Assembly (NCBI GenBank): GCA_022826925.1
Contig: JAJDTX010000083.1
Span: 1 to 64,000 of the forward strand
DNA length: 64,000 bases
DNA from: Bryobacterales bacterium
GTDB taxonomy: Bacteria > Acidobacteriota > Terriglobia > Bryobacterales > UBA6623
Reading direction: 5' to 3'
Every line of letters begins with the position of its first letter. Position 1 is the stretch's first letter. The notes under the pieces were generated by a model. The model did not search any database. It had not been told where the DNA came from and saw only the letters and a program-made list of their open reading frames with translations. The position numbers and the translations under genes are program-made. Shown here piece after piece: positions 52,989-61,709 of the stretch.

Positions 52989-53891
52989 CTATTCCGGACG
53001 AATCGAATGAATCGCTTCGGCGAAGCGTTTGCCGAGTTCGATGTACCCGTTCGTGTCGTAGTGATAGGGGTCCGAATAGCCGTATTCGTCAGTCTCGGTA
53101 ACGATGGCGGCAGCCGTGTCGGAGTCGACGAAATCCTGTTGGGCCTGCCTGACGGCATCGCCGTAATTCCAAACCTTGCCGTCCTTGTCCTCGCCCGAGT
53201 CGGAGATGCGCCCGATCACAACCGGTAGATCGTCGACCCGCAGGGCCGCCCGCATGAGGTCCATCAAGCGCTTGAGGTTGCGTTCGTAGCGCCCTGCGAC
53301 GGCGGCGGTGCCGGCGTCGCTCTCGCCCTGCATCCATAAGATCCCGGCGGGGATCAGTGTGTCGCTTGCCCCATCGCCATCGATATCTCGCTCGGCGAAC
53401 GCGTTCTTCAACGTGCTCAAGAAGTTGTCGTACTGATTGACACCGGAGTACTGCACGGGACCCCCTATGAAGTCAGCTTCCCAGCTGCCAAACCAACGGG
53501 CCGCCGTTTCATCGATCGATGTGCCACCGCGCGAATACTTGATCAGCGCAATCTTCTCGCCGGGGCGAAGCTCACTCAATCGACGCACGAATGTGATCTC
53601 GATGCCGAATCGGTTCGAGTACTCGTTCGCAGCGCTATCGGCGCTGAAGCCCGCGCCGTGTCCCGGGCGCAGCTTGGCCCAAACGCCCAGGCCTCCGCCT
53701 GCCGCGCCATCGGGTGTGGGATTGCCATGAAAGATGGGCACGGCATTGTTTACCCCTCGGAGGTCAGCGGATAGCTCACCGACCTTGCCGTACCCGTCCA
53801 TGTTCGATTGACCGCCGAGATAGTAGACGTGATAGGTCTCCGCCGACAACAATGTCGCGGCGACAACGACCCCAAGAAGAACTCGCAACAT
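52989..53891 (-). CDS. Exported SGNH-type esterase (sialate O-acetylesterase-like)
   Basis: The 300-residue enzyme has a signal peptide (MLRVLLGVVVAATLLSA) and the SGNH/sialate O-acetylesterase blocks YLGGQSNMDGYG (nucleophile Ser), LWMQGESDAG and DPYHYDTNGYIELGKRFA (catalytic Asp and His). It should remove acetyl groups from a glycan outside the cytoplasm, fitting with the sulfatases of the window. A calcium-like loop (DIDGDGASD) lies in the middle. The open frame to 53978 has no signal, so the ATG at 53891 is preferred. A TACGAT hexamer ends 9 nt before it. Confidence 0.9.
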   Translation of the reverse strand: MLRVLLGVVVAATLLSAETYHVYYLGGQSNMDGYGKVGELSADLRGVNNAVPIFHGNPTPDGAAGGGLGVWAKLRPGHGAGFSADSAANEYSNRFGIEITFVRRLSELRPGEKIALIKYSRGGTSIDETAARWFGSWEADFIGGPVQYSGVNQYDNFLSTLKNAFAERDIDGDGASDTLIPAGILWMQGESDAGTAAVAGRYERNLKRLMDLMRAALRVDDLPVVIGRISDSGEDKDGKVWNYGDAVRQAQQDFVDSDTAAAIVTETDEYGYSDPYHYDTNGYIELGKRFAEAIHSIRPE

Positions 53892-54686
53892 TCTGTTCTC
53901 ATCGTAGTCGACGAAGTCAGTGCGAGGCACCAAACACAGCCCAGCTGCAGAATGGCATATCGGCCCTAGAGTGAGCACCGTATCCCCGTTCCGCTTTCCA
54001 TCATCACTCGCTGCAATCTCACTTCAAACCCGCCAAACAGCCGACTCTGGAGCAGCACAACGGCCAACAGTTGCCGTGAGTCCGCTTGGAAGGCAAGCAC
54101 TTGCGCCCAAATCCTTCAGAACTTTGGGTTGACGGCAATCTGAGCTGCGATGACGAACCTAATCTCCCATGAGCTGCATCCCGCCAGGGCCCGTCACACA
54201 GCGAGTTTCCGGACAGTCGATGTTCGCAGCCGGCTGGCTTCGGCTTGGGACTGATCGGGCGAGGTCGGGGCTCGAAACGGGTAGGGAGCGGAGCTGGACA
54301 GCGCCGTGCTGCGATCTTCCAGGGCATGGCGCTTCCTCCTCGCCCTGGGCCATTGCGTTGCCAAGGGCAATGGCATTCCGAGCGGGTTTGCCACGACGGC
54401 CGCCTGGGCTGCGAGGCCTTGTGGTTCCGGGCCCGCCCATTGGGATATCACCGGCCTCGCAATCCAGCTCAATACGCCAACGACGACGATCGTTCGGAAG
54501 GGTTTTCGAACAAGGCTCCACCCGCACAGCATCACGATTGGCAGGCCAATGGCCAACGGAACGGCGAATTCTTGGCTGTAGAAGATGCGGTGCGGTCACA
54601 AGCATCCCGCGGCGAAGTGGGTGTTACTGGCACCGTTTCCATCTGTCGCACGGCCTGTTGTCTCCGCCCGCCACCAGACCGCGCAT
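53892..54686. other. Gene-poor region of about 800 nt
   Basis: No frame matches a family I recognise. The only coding-like signal is a hydrophobic minus-strand frame near 54430-54598. The rest looks like decayed sequence between two minus-strand genes. Confidence 0.5.
54194..54556 (-). CDS. Hypothetical membrane protein fragment
   Basis: From a stop at about 54596 the frame reads FYSQEFAVPLAIGLPIVMLC and then GWSLVRKPFRTIVVVGVLSW, a clear pair of hydrophobic helices with a basic turn. The start shown is a TTG. After about 55 residues the text becomes Pro- and Arg-rich and shadow-like, so the real protein is probably truncated or frameshifted. I do not recognise the family. It lies upstream of the SGNH esterase on the same strand with no visible ribosome site. 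Confidence 0.3.
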   Translation of the reverse strand: MAIGLPIVMLCGWSLVRKPFRTIVVVGVLSWIARPVISQWAGPEPQGLAAQAAVVANPLGMPLPLATQWPRARRKRHALEDRSTALSSSAPYPFRAPTSPDQSQAEASRLRTSTVRKLAV

Positions 54687-55961
54687 TCACTCGGGGCCGA
54701 TTGCCCATAGGTGGTTCGCGGTGCGGATATAGAAGCGTCCGCCTGACACTGCCATCGATGCCTGCGTGTGCTCGTGCAAGCGGTTACGCGTCAATTCCTT
54801 GAATTCGCGGCCTGCTCGGATTACGGTGGTCTCGCCCTCCTCGGAGAGGAAATAGACCCGCCCCTCGGCGAGGACGGGGGATGCCCAGTGCTTGCCGCCC
54901 ACGCGTTCCTGCCAGATGACCTCGCCCGTTTCCGCATCCATGCAGGTAGCGACGCCGTTTTCGTGCACGTTGTAGAGCAGCCCAGAGTCGTAGATCATCG
55001 ACGGGATGTGCGAGGCGGAGCGCGTCTGCTCCCATACGACCTTTCCGCCCGGAGCAACCGCACGGATCGCGGTCGCCTCGAAACCCGAGATTGAGTAAGC
55101 CAGGCCGCCTCCGACGACGATCGAGGGCGCAACGCCTTCGCCCTGGGCGTAGACCGACCAGAGCCGCTCGCCGGTGTTCGGGTCAAACCCTTGGATCACG
55201 TCGCCCGCTGCAGTGACAAGTTGCGGCGCTCCTTCGACCTGCATGAGGTTGGGCGTGACGTGGGCCAGTCGCGAAAGCCCTCGCTTCGCTTCCCATTTCA
55301 GCTCGCCCGTCTCTTTGTCAAGAGCCCAGATGGCGGCTCCGTCCCAAGGAACCTTCCAGCCGAGCTTTTCCTCTCGCCGCGTCCGGCTGGATGGGTCGAA
55401 CGCCATGATGAGCAGGTTCTCGTACAGGATGGGTGAAGCGCCGAGGCCATGCTCGGAGAAGAAATCGAAGTCGCGATTCTTCCACAGCACGTTGCCTTCG
55501 AAATCGAGAGCGACGATGCTGCCGTCGGCGAACACCGCGAAGACGCTCTCGCCGTCGGTAACCGGTGTCGGCGAAGCGTAAGAATTCTGCCGCCGCTTCA
55601 TCAATGTCTCCTGGTCGAAGACGTGCTTGTCCCAAAGGAGCGTTCCCTTCCGAGCGTCGAGCGACAGGACATGGCAGGACGCGCCGTCGTTGGTGGCGGT
55701 GGAAAGGAAGATACGGTCCTCCCAGACTATCGGTGACGACCACGCGCTTCCGGTCATCGGAGTCTTCCACACCACATTGGTGTCTGGCGACCAGTGCAAC
55801 GGCAGGCCGTCCTCGAGCGAAACGCCCTGTCGTGTCGGCCCGCGAAAGGCGGGCCAGTTCTCGGCCGAAGCAACCGAGACACAGACTGTCATCAGCGCAC
55901 CGGCGAGAGCGGTCCAAGTCATCAGCGAGAGGGCGCAAGGGATGGCGTGGAGAAGGGTCAT
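54687..55961 (-). CDS. Exported PQQ-like beta-propeller protein
   Basis: The product of about 424 residues has a hydrophobic export signal (LMTWTALAGALMTVCVSVAS) and PQQ/BamB-type blades: WPAFRGPTRQGVSLEDGLPL, GTLLWDKHVF, GNVLWKNRDF, GELKWEAKRG, GERLWSVYAQ and GEVIWQERVGG. It opens like the EF-hand propeller at 2.0-3.5 kb (RFRGANGDGVS against AFRGPTRQGVS), so the two belong to one family, but it lacks the EF-hands. No cytochrome domain is present. The start could also be the ATG at 55922; the frame to 56198 is not supported. Possible roles are PQQ binding or protein contact; I cannot tell which. Confidence 0.85.
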   Translation of the reverse strand: MTLLHAIPCALSLMTWTALAGALMTVCVSVASAENWPAFRGPTRQGVSLEDGLPLHWSPDTNVVWKTPMTGSAWSSPIVWEDRIFLSTATNDGASCHVLSLDARKGTLLWDKHVFDQETLMKRRQNSYASPTPVTDGESVFAVFADGSIVALDFEGNVLWKNRDFDFFSEHGLGASPILYENLLIMAFDPSSRTRREEKLGWKVPWDGAAIWALDKETGELKWEAKRGLSRLAHVTPNLMQVEGAPQLVTAAGDVIQGFDPNTGERLWSVYAQGEGVAPSIVVGGGLAYSISGFEATAIRAVAPGGKVVWEQTRSASHIPSMIYDSGLLYNVHENGVATCMDAETGEVIWQERVGGKHWASPVLAEGRVYFLSEEGETTVIRAGREFKELTRNRLHEHTQASMAVSGGRFYIRTANHLWAIGPE

Positions 55962-56364
55962 TCTGGCGGATGGCGGCAAACGGTTCGTCGTAGCGGCTCC
56001 CGTTGGCGTTTGCTGGGCCCGCGCCTCGCTGACCGGCGTGCCGGGCGCGGAAGATGACGGTTCGAATGGGGATGGAATCTGTGCTCGCTTTCTCATGGCT
56101 GGCTTGGCCGTGTCAGCTGAAGTTCTCGCTCTGCATGAGGGTTTCGCCCCCTGCCCGGGTCGCGTGGTCTCCGCGATGGGCGGGTACCGTAGCAGCATGA
56201 CTCGGCGAGACGGTCTCTGGCGATCTGGCGCGTGGCGCTCGAGCGGTGACCGAAGTTCATCTTAGACTGCTTCAACCATTTCGGCAGGGAGCACTGCCGA
56301 CTCGCTCAAGCGCGGAGGCTGGGCTGTGGGAGAACGCAGGAAGGCACGCCCCACGCGGTGGGCT

Positions 56365-56520
56365 ATGATCTGGCTGATGCGTTTGCCGGGACTCGTGGCC
56401 ACTGCTATTGCTCTCGCCCAGTGTGGTGCAGCCGCGGATCATCCCTCCGCGCAGTTCGCGAATGAATTGATCGAAATGTAGATGGACGTGCCGGATCCCG
56501 AGAACGGCCATTACGAATGA
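56365..56520 (+). pseudogene. Start of a decayed exported-protein gene
   Basis: The plus frame begins MIWLMRLPGLVATAIALAQC, a signal peptide, continues ADHPSAQFANELIEM, meets a TAG at 56479-56481 and goes on MDVPDPENGHYE before a TGA. The text DPENGHYE resembles the beginning of a family of exported planctomycete/acidobacterial proteins that carry an NGYYRGTRFDWSG-like block. With two stops in about 50 codons and no continuation, it is a relic. The remaining gap 56199-56591 shows nothing else. Confidence 0.4.
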
Positions 56521-56591
56521 GCGACTGGAAGGGTCACTCCCAAGAGCGATTGAGACCCAGCAAATCCTAGCGAAGGCGAATGACTCCCTGA

Positions 56592-57074
56592 TTAGTAGAA
56601 CGCAATCCAGCGACCCGAGAACCCAACGCAGAACCAAAGGCCCAGCGATGCCACCGCGGTGAGCCGCCCCCAAAACGGACCAAGCGCCGCCGCATCCGTG
56701 GCAGCAACCCGCTTGCGAACAGTAAAGGTGTATAGCAGCGCCACTGCGAAGAAGCCCATCTTGTACCAAAACGGCGGGCTGTAGTAGCACTTAATCGCCT
56801 CGGAAAGAAACATCGGCACGCCGGTGGCGACCATCGTGATCAAGCCGCCAACCAGCCACGGTTGCAGGCTCTTGGCCAATGCAGCCGACGATTGGCTGCG
56901 GATGCCGAAACCAAGCAAGCGCAGGTCCACCACCAGGATCATGCCTCCGATCAGAGCCAGCGCGAGCAGATGCACTGCTTCAATCACGGGAAAGAGCCAA
57001 AGCGACTCGCGGATCACGACGCCAATGGTTGTGGCCTCGAGCCATTCGAACACCGCTAGAAGATCCACGCCCAA
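56592..57074 (-). CDS. DUF6644 integral membrane protein (copy a)
   Basis: The 160-residue protein has about four transmembrane helices and the family text FEWLEATTIGVVIRESLW, IEAVHLLALALIGGMILVVD and DLRLLGFGIRS. A His after the second segment (EAVHLLA) is shared with copy b and might bind haem, but this is only a guess. It starts 6 nt after the stop of copy b, so both are one operon. DUF6644 genes are often found with DUF6152-type genes in related genomes as far as I recall, and here the two lie 5 kb apart. Function unknown. Confidence 0.82.
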   Translation of the reverse strand: MGVDLLAVFEWLEATTIGVVIRESLWLFPVIEAVHLLALALIGGMILVVDLRLLGFGIRSQSSAALAKSLQPWLVGGLITMVATGVPMFLSEAIKCYYSPPFWYKMGFFAVALLYTFTVRKRVAATDAAALGPFWGRLTAVASLGLWFCVGFSGRWIAFY

Positions 57075-57080
57075 TCCTCG

Positions 57081-57578
57081 TTAGTCGAACCAGTTGTAAG
57101 CTTGCATGCGCCCGCAGATGACCACGATGCTCCACAGCCCGAGCGAGCAGATGCCAGCCACGCGGGCTCGTGTCGGGATTGTGTCCGCCTCGTCCCATTC
57201 CTCGACCCAGCGAAAGACCGTCTTGTGAAAGACGAACGCGTTGATTCCAGCCAAGGCGATCGTGACCATCTTGACCTGGAAGAAGATGTTCTGCGAAGCC
57301 CGCACCGGGCTGGAGAGGAACAGCAGCCCCCCACTGATGACCATCAGGACGAATCCGGCGATGGCCCACGGAAAAAGCCTGTTGACCACTTGGGAGACCG
57401 GCACACTGCGAAGTGCGCAGCCGGCCAAGCGCAGGTCCCACGCCGCGGTCATTCCCAAGAACAGGCACAACGTCAGCACGTGACTGGTCTCCACCAACGG
57501 GTAGAACAGGATCGATTCCCGGATCGAGACACTGGCCCAAGAGGCCTCCAGAGACTCCAACAGGATCTGCAGCGACAT
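57081..57578 (-). CDS. DUF6644 integral membrane protein (copy b)
   Basis: The 165-residue paralogue of copy a has about four helices. Shared blocks are LESLEASWASVSIRESILF, VETSHVLTLCLFLGMTAAWD and DLRLAGCALRS, and it ends ICGRMQAYNWFD, as copy a ends FSGRWIAFY. The conserved His and the DLRL motif point to a common function in the inner membrane. It is the first gene of the two-gene operon. Two tandem copies suggest a heterodimer. The 271-nt gap to the cytochrome gene on the right shows nothing recognised. Confidence 0.82.
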   Translation of the reverse strand: MSLQILLESLEASWASVSIRESILFYPLVETSHVLTLCLFLGMTAAWDLRLAGCALRSVPVSQVVNRLFPWAIAGFVLMVISGGLLFLSSPVRASQNIFFQVKMVTIALAGINAFVFHKTVFRWVEEWDEADTIPTRARVAGICSLGLWSIVVICGRMQAYNWFD

Positions 57579-57849
57579 AGCTGGACTCGACTCCCCAGTC
57601 CGTGTCCGCTCCTGACCGCACGCGAGTGCGAGCTAAGCGGATTAAACCAGAACAAGACTTTATCAGAAAACCGCCCGAGGCTCGCTCACCCAAACACCCG
57701 ATCGCAACCTCCGACGCGTCCATCTGCTTCATGCACCCACTGCGAGTCACCCTTAGCAAGCGCTAAAGTGTATGCAGCGCGCAGGCAGTGTTCGGCCTCT
57801 GCGGACACTCGGAGTCGGCAGCGCGAACACTAGGAACGGAGTAAGTCAG

Positions 57850-58350
57850 ATGAAACTCGGGAACCGTTGGAAGCACGAGGCCCTCATCGCTGGGATCTTG
57901 ATGGCCGGGATCTGTGCATCTTGTGGACCGAGCGAGCAAGGGTCCCCGACGGGGCCTCCGTTCAGGCCCGTAGGGACCGTGGAAGATGTGATGCACGACG
58001 TGGTCTACCCCCACGCTGAGGTCGTCTGGGACTCCGTCGGGACGATCATCACAGTCGAGGGCACCAACGAGATCCGGCCCGGCAACGAGGACGAATGGAT
58101 GCGCGTCATGCAGAGCGCCTACACCCTCGCGGAGGCAGGGAACCTGCTGATGATGGACGGGCGCGCGCGTGACACCGAGGACTGGATGGCCTACGCCAAC
58201 GGATTGATTGACGCCGCGATACAGGTGATGGAAGCTGCCGACAGGCGCGACGACCAAGGGGTCTTCGATACAGGCGGAGAGTTGTACGTCGCCTGCACTG
58301 CCTGCCACGAACAGTACTGGGAAAAGCCTCCGTCAGCCATGCGGCCGTGA
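57850..58350 (+). CDS. Cytochrome c lipoprotein with C-terminal haem site
   Basis: The 166-residue product has a lipoprotein signal (ILMAGICASCGPSEQG) and a single haem site, CTACHEQYW (Cys149, Cys152, His153), close to the C-terminus, after helical text. This resembles the cytochrome c-prime/c556 fold, where the haem site is also C-terminal, and no other haem site is seen. A GGAG at an 8-nt spacing supports the ATG at 57850. It probably shuttles electrons at the membrane and could serve the quinoproteins or DUF6644 proteins. It ends 11 nt from the convergent dehydrogenase gene. Confidence 0.82.
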   Translation: MKLGNRWKHEALIAGILMAGICASCGPSEQGSPTGPPFRPVGTVEDVMHDVVYPHAEVVWDSVGTIITVEGTNEIRPGNEDEWMRVMQSAYTLAEAGNLLMMDGRARDTEDWMAYANGLIDAAIQVMEAADRRDDQGVFDTGGELYVACTACHEQYWEKPPSAMRP

Positions 58351-58361
58351 CGGGCGGCAAG

Positions 58362-59831
58362 TCAGAACTTGCGCGACCATTCCTGCGGCCAGCGTTCGAC
58401 CACGACCTTCTTGTCGGTGTAGAACTCGACCGCATCCCGGCCTTGCCCGTGGAGCACGCCGAAAAAGCTGTCCTTCCAGCCGCTGAACGGGAAGTAGGCC
58501 ATCGGAGCCGCAACGCCGATATTCACGCCCACGTTACCGGTCGGGACCTCGCTTCGGAACTTACGTGCCGAGGCCCCGCTGCTGGTAAAGATCGAGGACG
58601 CATTGCCGAACGGGCTGCCCGCGATGACTTCAATCGCCTCATCAAGGGTCTTGACAGGCGTTAGGCCGAGCACCGGCCCGAAGACCTCGGTCGTTGCGAG
58701 ATAGCTGCCCGGCGTTACCCTGTCGAGCACGGTCGGACCGACGAAGTTGCCGTCCGCACATCCGTCGATCTGAATCCCGCGGCCGTCAAGAACCGCGGCA
58801 GCTCCGTCGGAGGTTCCCCGGCCAATGGCACCCTCGATGCGCTGGCGGCTCTCGGCGGTGATGACGGGCCCCATCTCGACACCGTCCGACAAGCCTGGGC
58901 CGACCTTCAGCGCAGCGGCGGAGGTGGCGATCGCGTCGCGAAACGGCTCGTGCGCGTCGCCAACGGTAACCACGGTGGACACGGCCAGGCAGCGCTGGCC
59001 GGCGCAGCCGAAAGCACTGTCACCGACGATCTTCGTGGTCGTCTCCATGTCGGCGTCCGGTAGGACGACCACGTGGTTCTTCGCGCCCCCTTGGCACTGC
59101 ACGCGCTTGCCGTGGCGGGCGGCTGTGGCGTAGACATGCCGCGCGACCGGACTGGACCCGACAAAGCTGATCGCCCGAACCTGGGGATGCTCCACTAAGG
59201 CGTTGGCCGCAGCCACCCCGCCATGGGCGAGATTGACCACGCCCTTGGGCAGGCCGGTTCGCTCCAAGACCTCGATGACCCTGCGGATCGACAGCGGCAC
59301 CTTTTCGGACGGCTTGATCACCACCGTGTTACCGCACGCGATTGCGTACGGCAGGAACCACAGCGGGATCATCACCGGGAAGTTGAACGGAGTGATCACC
59401 CCGACCACGCCCAGCGGCTGGCGGATCATGGTCTCGTCTATGCCGCGCGCGATGTCCTCAAGGTTGTAGCCCTGCATCATCGTCGGAATGCCGCAGGCGA
59501 CCTCGACGTTCTCGATGCCTCGCCGCAGTTCTCCGGCGGCCTCGGCGTACGTCTTGCCGTTTTCGCGCGAGACGAGGCGAGCAATCTCGTCGAAGTCCTC
59601 TTCCAGCAGCTGCTTGAAACGAAACAGGAACTGAATGCGCTCGCCCGGCGGGACGCTGCGCCAATCCGGATAGGCCCGCGCCGCGGCCGAGACCGCCTCG
59701 GCAACGGCATCGCTGCCATCCACAGGCACCGTGGCCAGCAATTCGTTCGTGGCGGGATCAATCACCGGCGAAACATCGGCGGCGGAGGCTGCGCTCCACT
59801 CGCCGGCGATGAAATTTGTAACGGCTCGCAT
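58362..59831 (-). CDS. mmsA: CoA-acylating methylmalonate-semialdehyde dehydrogenase
   Basis: The 489-residue aldehyde dehydrogenase converts (methyl)malonate semialdehyde to propionyl- or acetyl-CoA in valine, pyrimidine or inositol breakdown. The start of the protein (NFIAGEWSAASA), VVGVITPFNFPVMIPLWFL and the catalytic Cys in AGQRCLAVST are typical of MmsA/IolA. The FPFSGWKDSFFG block also fits. The ATG at 59831 gives the usual length and follows a CATAAT by 7 nt; the frame to 59903 is not supported. It has no pathway partner next to it, although the reductase at 10.5 kb could feed it if that enzyme is a 3-hydroxyisobutyrate dehydrogenase. Confidence 0.94.
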   Translation of the reverse strand: MRAVTNFIAGEWSAASAADVSPVIDPATNELLATVPVDGSDAVAEAVSAAARAYPDWRSVPPGERIQFLFRFKQLLEEDFDEIARLVSRENGKTYAEAAGELRRGIENVEVACGIPTMMQGYNLEDIARGIDETMIRQPLGVVGVITPFNFPVMIPLWFLPYAIACGNTVVIKPSEKVPLSIRRVIEVLERTGLPKGVVNLAHGGVAAANALVEHPQVRAISFVGSSPVARHVYATAARHGKRVQCQGGAKNHVVVLPDADMETTTKIVGDSAFGCAGQRCLAVSTVVTVGDAHEPFRDAIATSAAALKVGPGLSDGVEMGPVITAESRQRIEGAIGRGTSDGAAAVLDGRGIQIDGCADGNFVGPTVLDRVTPGSYLATTEVFGPVLGLTPVKTLDEAIEVIAGSPFGNASSIFTSSGASARKFRSEVPTGNVGVNIGVAAPMAYFPFSGWKDSFFGVLHGQGRDAVEFYTDKKVVVERWPQEWSRKF

Positions 59832-59838
59832 CAAATCG

Positions 59839-59844
59839 ATTATG
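59839..59844 (-). promoter_or_regulatory. -10 hexamer CATAAT next to the mmsA start
   Basis: CATAAT on the minus strand is followed by 7 nt and the ATG at 59831. No ribosome site fits, so a leaderless mRNA is likely. Confidence 0.4.
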
Positions 59845-60020
59845 CCGAATGCTAGGCGCGAACTGCGAAACGGAGTAGCGCAACGTCGAAGCGCCGTGAG
59901 CAAAGCACAGATAGGTTACTGGAAGGACGTTCGGAATGCGGAAGATTCGCTGCAACTGCGCCATGAGCCTGGACGGATACATCGCGAGGCCCGATGGCGA
60001 GCGTCGAGCAGTCTGAAGTT

Positions 60021-61523
60021 TCAGGAGTTCGATTTGTTCCGCATGGCGTTGAGTAGGCGATGGCCTCTGAGATAGAGTCCGGTTCGTGCGAGTGCTTCCT
60101 TCCATCCGTCCTGAAATCCAATAAGGCTAGGATCTTGGTAGAGTCCCTTGCTTTCCTCAATTCGAGTGAGCCGAGCGAACTTCTCATAGAAGGGATAGTG
60201 TTGCGAAACGAATAGCTCCTTACGATGAAGAATTGGTCTGTTCAGGCTAGACGTGTAGTCCCTCGCCCGAACCCGGAATGTTTGGAGATGCACAGCCACG
60301 GCTGACGCGAGAGGGGGGTGCGGATCGATATCAAACTCCGGATAGCTGAGATAGGAAACCATTGGCTCGTCCAAATGCAGCTTGATGATGTTCGCTCGTT
60401 CCACACGGCCCAGATAGCCACGAGCACATCCTTCGTACAAGCGCAGGAGGGTAGAAGTCTCAGGAAGTGCACTCTCGTGGAGGTATAGCGCGGTCGGCGT
60501 GAGCTTACCGATCGGCGACTGCGAACAGGCCGACCTGACGACACCAGGCTGACCTAGTGAGAATAGTAATTCGTCCGCTTGCGCACAAGCCTTCTTGTAT
60601 GTTCCAAACAACGCCTTCACATCGCGCTGTAGTCCGAGCGTCAAACGCCCGAAAGACGGACGGCCGTCGAATTGCGAGAGTGCTAAGTAGACCAAGAGAT
60701 CCTGTTGGTGTTCCAGACCAATCTGGTTCCATCGCTCGGCATCGGTCACCGTAAGGATGACCCTGAATGCCCTCCGGAGGGATCCGAAGACCGCGATGAT
60801 CTCGCTACCCTCCGCAAGCTCATCGGCGCATGCCAAGCGCCCCCGCTCACTAACGAAGTGCATTAGCGGTTCTAGTAAATCCTGATGGGCGGTAAACAGC
60901 TCTTCGGACTTTGTGAAGCGGGGTACGATCCCCCGGCGACGGAATCGAGACGCAATGAAGTCAGTGCGGGCTTGATCGTCACGGAAGGCGTAGAAAATCC
61001 CGGGGGCGGCTGGGACAGCCTTTACCTGAATCGTTCGTTCGATCCAATCCCGCAGTTCTTGCTGGGTGTAGAACTTTTGAAACGTCCCGCGACTTGTGAC
61101 ACAGCCATCTGCGAATTCTCGAACGTCTCTGAGCGCACGACCGTCCACCTTCATCCGCGCACTCACGACGAGAATATCCTCCGCTAGCTCCCACGCTTTC
61201 CGCAGAGTCTCGCACCGCTCATCAACATCCTCGATTACGTTCACCACGTAGCCCAGATTGACGACCGGCGATGGCCTCCGTTCGCTATCAGGTCGATGGA
61301 CGGGATCCCACCCACTTGAGACATACCCCAACGTCGCTAGACACCGGAGGTCATCTCCACGACCGCAACCGTAGTCGAAGACGTGAGTCTTAGCATTGAT
61401 CAAGCCGTCGGCGATGGCACATCTCAGCGGGCGCGAGAGATCAGTCCGAACTATTGCGGTTCGGGCGCGTCTCGCTTCTAGGCGCAATTCACCCTGCAAC
61501 ATCTGGCCAGACTGGTTGCTCAC
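60021..61523 (-). CDS. DNA phosphorothioation-associated putative methyltransferase
   Basis: The 500-residue protein has RTAIVRTDLSRPLRCA, then the SAM-binding motif VFDYGCGRGDDL at residues 48-59, YVSSGWDPVHRPD and VVNLGYVVNVIEDVDERCE. This set matches the Dnd-related methyltransferase-like family (TIGR04096 type) that accompanies dnd genes. Its target is not known; methylation of DNA or of a modification intermediate is possible. It is the last gene of the minus-strand dnd run, 186 nt after dndE. The start at 61523 is the longest option; ATG at 61502 is another. G+C is lower by eye than in the genes to its left, fitting with transfer. Confidence 0.88.
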   Translation of the reverse strand: MSNQSGQMLQGELRLEARRARTAIVRTDLSRPLRCAIADGLINAKTHVFDYGCGRGDDLRCLATLGYVSSGWDPVHRPDSERRPSPVVNLGYVVNVIEDVDERCETLRKAWELAEDILVVSARMKVDGRALRDVREFADGCVTSRGTFQKFYTQQELRDWIERTIQVKAVPAAPGIFYAFRDDQARTDFIASRFRRRGIVPRFTKSEELFTAHQDLLEPLMHFVSERGRLACADELAEGSEIIAVFGSLRRAFRVILTVTDAERWNQIGLEHQQDLLVYLALSQFDGRPSFGRLTLGLQRDVKALFGTYKKACAQADELLFSLGQPGVVRSACSQSPIGKLTPTALYLHESALPETSTLLRLYEGCARGYLGRVERANIIKLHLDEPMVSYLSYPEFDIDPHPPLASAVAVHLQTFRVRARDYTSSLNRPILHRKELFVSQHYPFYEKFARLTRIEESKGLYQDPSLIGFQDGWKEALARTGLYLRGHRLLNAMRNKSNS

Positions 61524-61709
61524 GCGGATTCGAGTGAAGTTCCGGGACTAACTGGCCGTCCTTCACGCGCCGATGGTCAGGAATTGCACATTCCCGTGGG
61601 TGCCGTTCAAACAACGAAAATTGCGACGGAACCATCGAATGGCTTCCTGCAATCCCAGCTGCCTTGCCTAAGACAAGCATCAAAGTCATCTTGATACCCG
61701 AAGCCTGAG

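Noticed and set aside
61489-61689. A 66-codon minus-strand frame between dndE and the methyltransferase gene.
   Set aside because: It overlaps the methyltransferase start in another frame, has no ribosome site or family match, and could be chance in a 186-nt gap.
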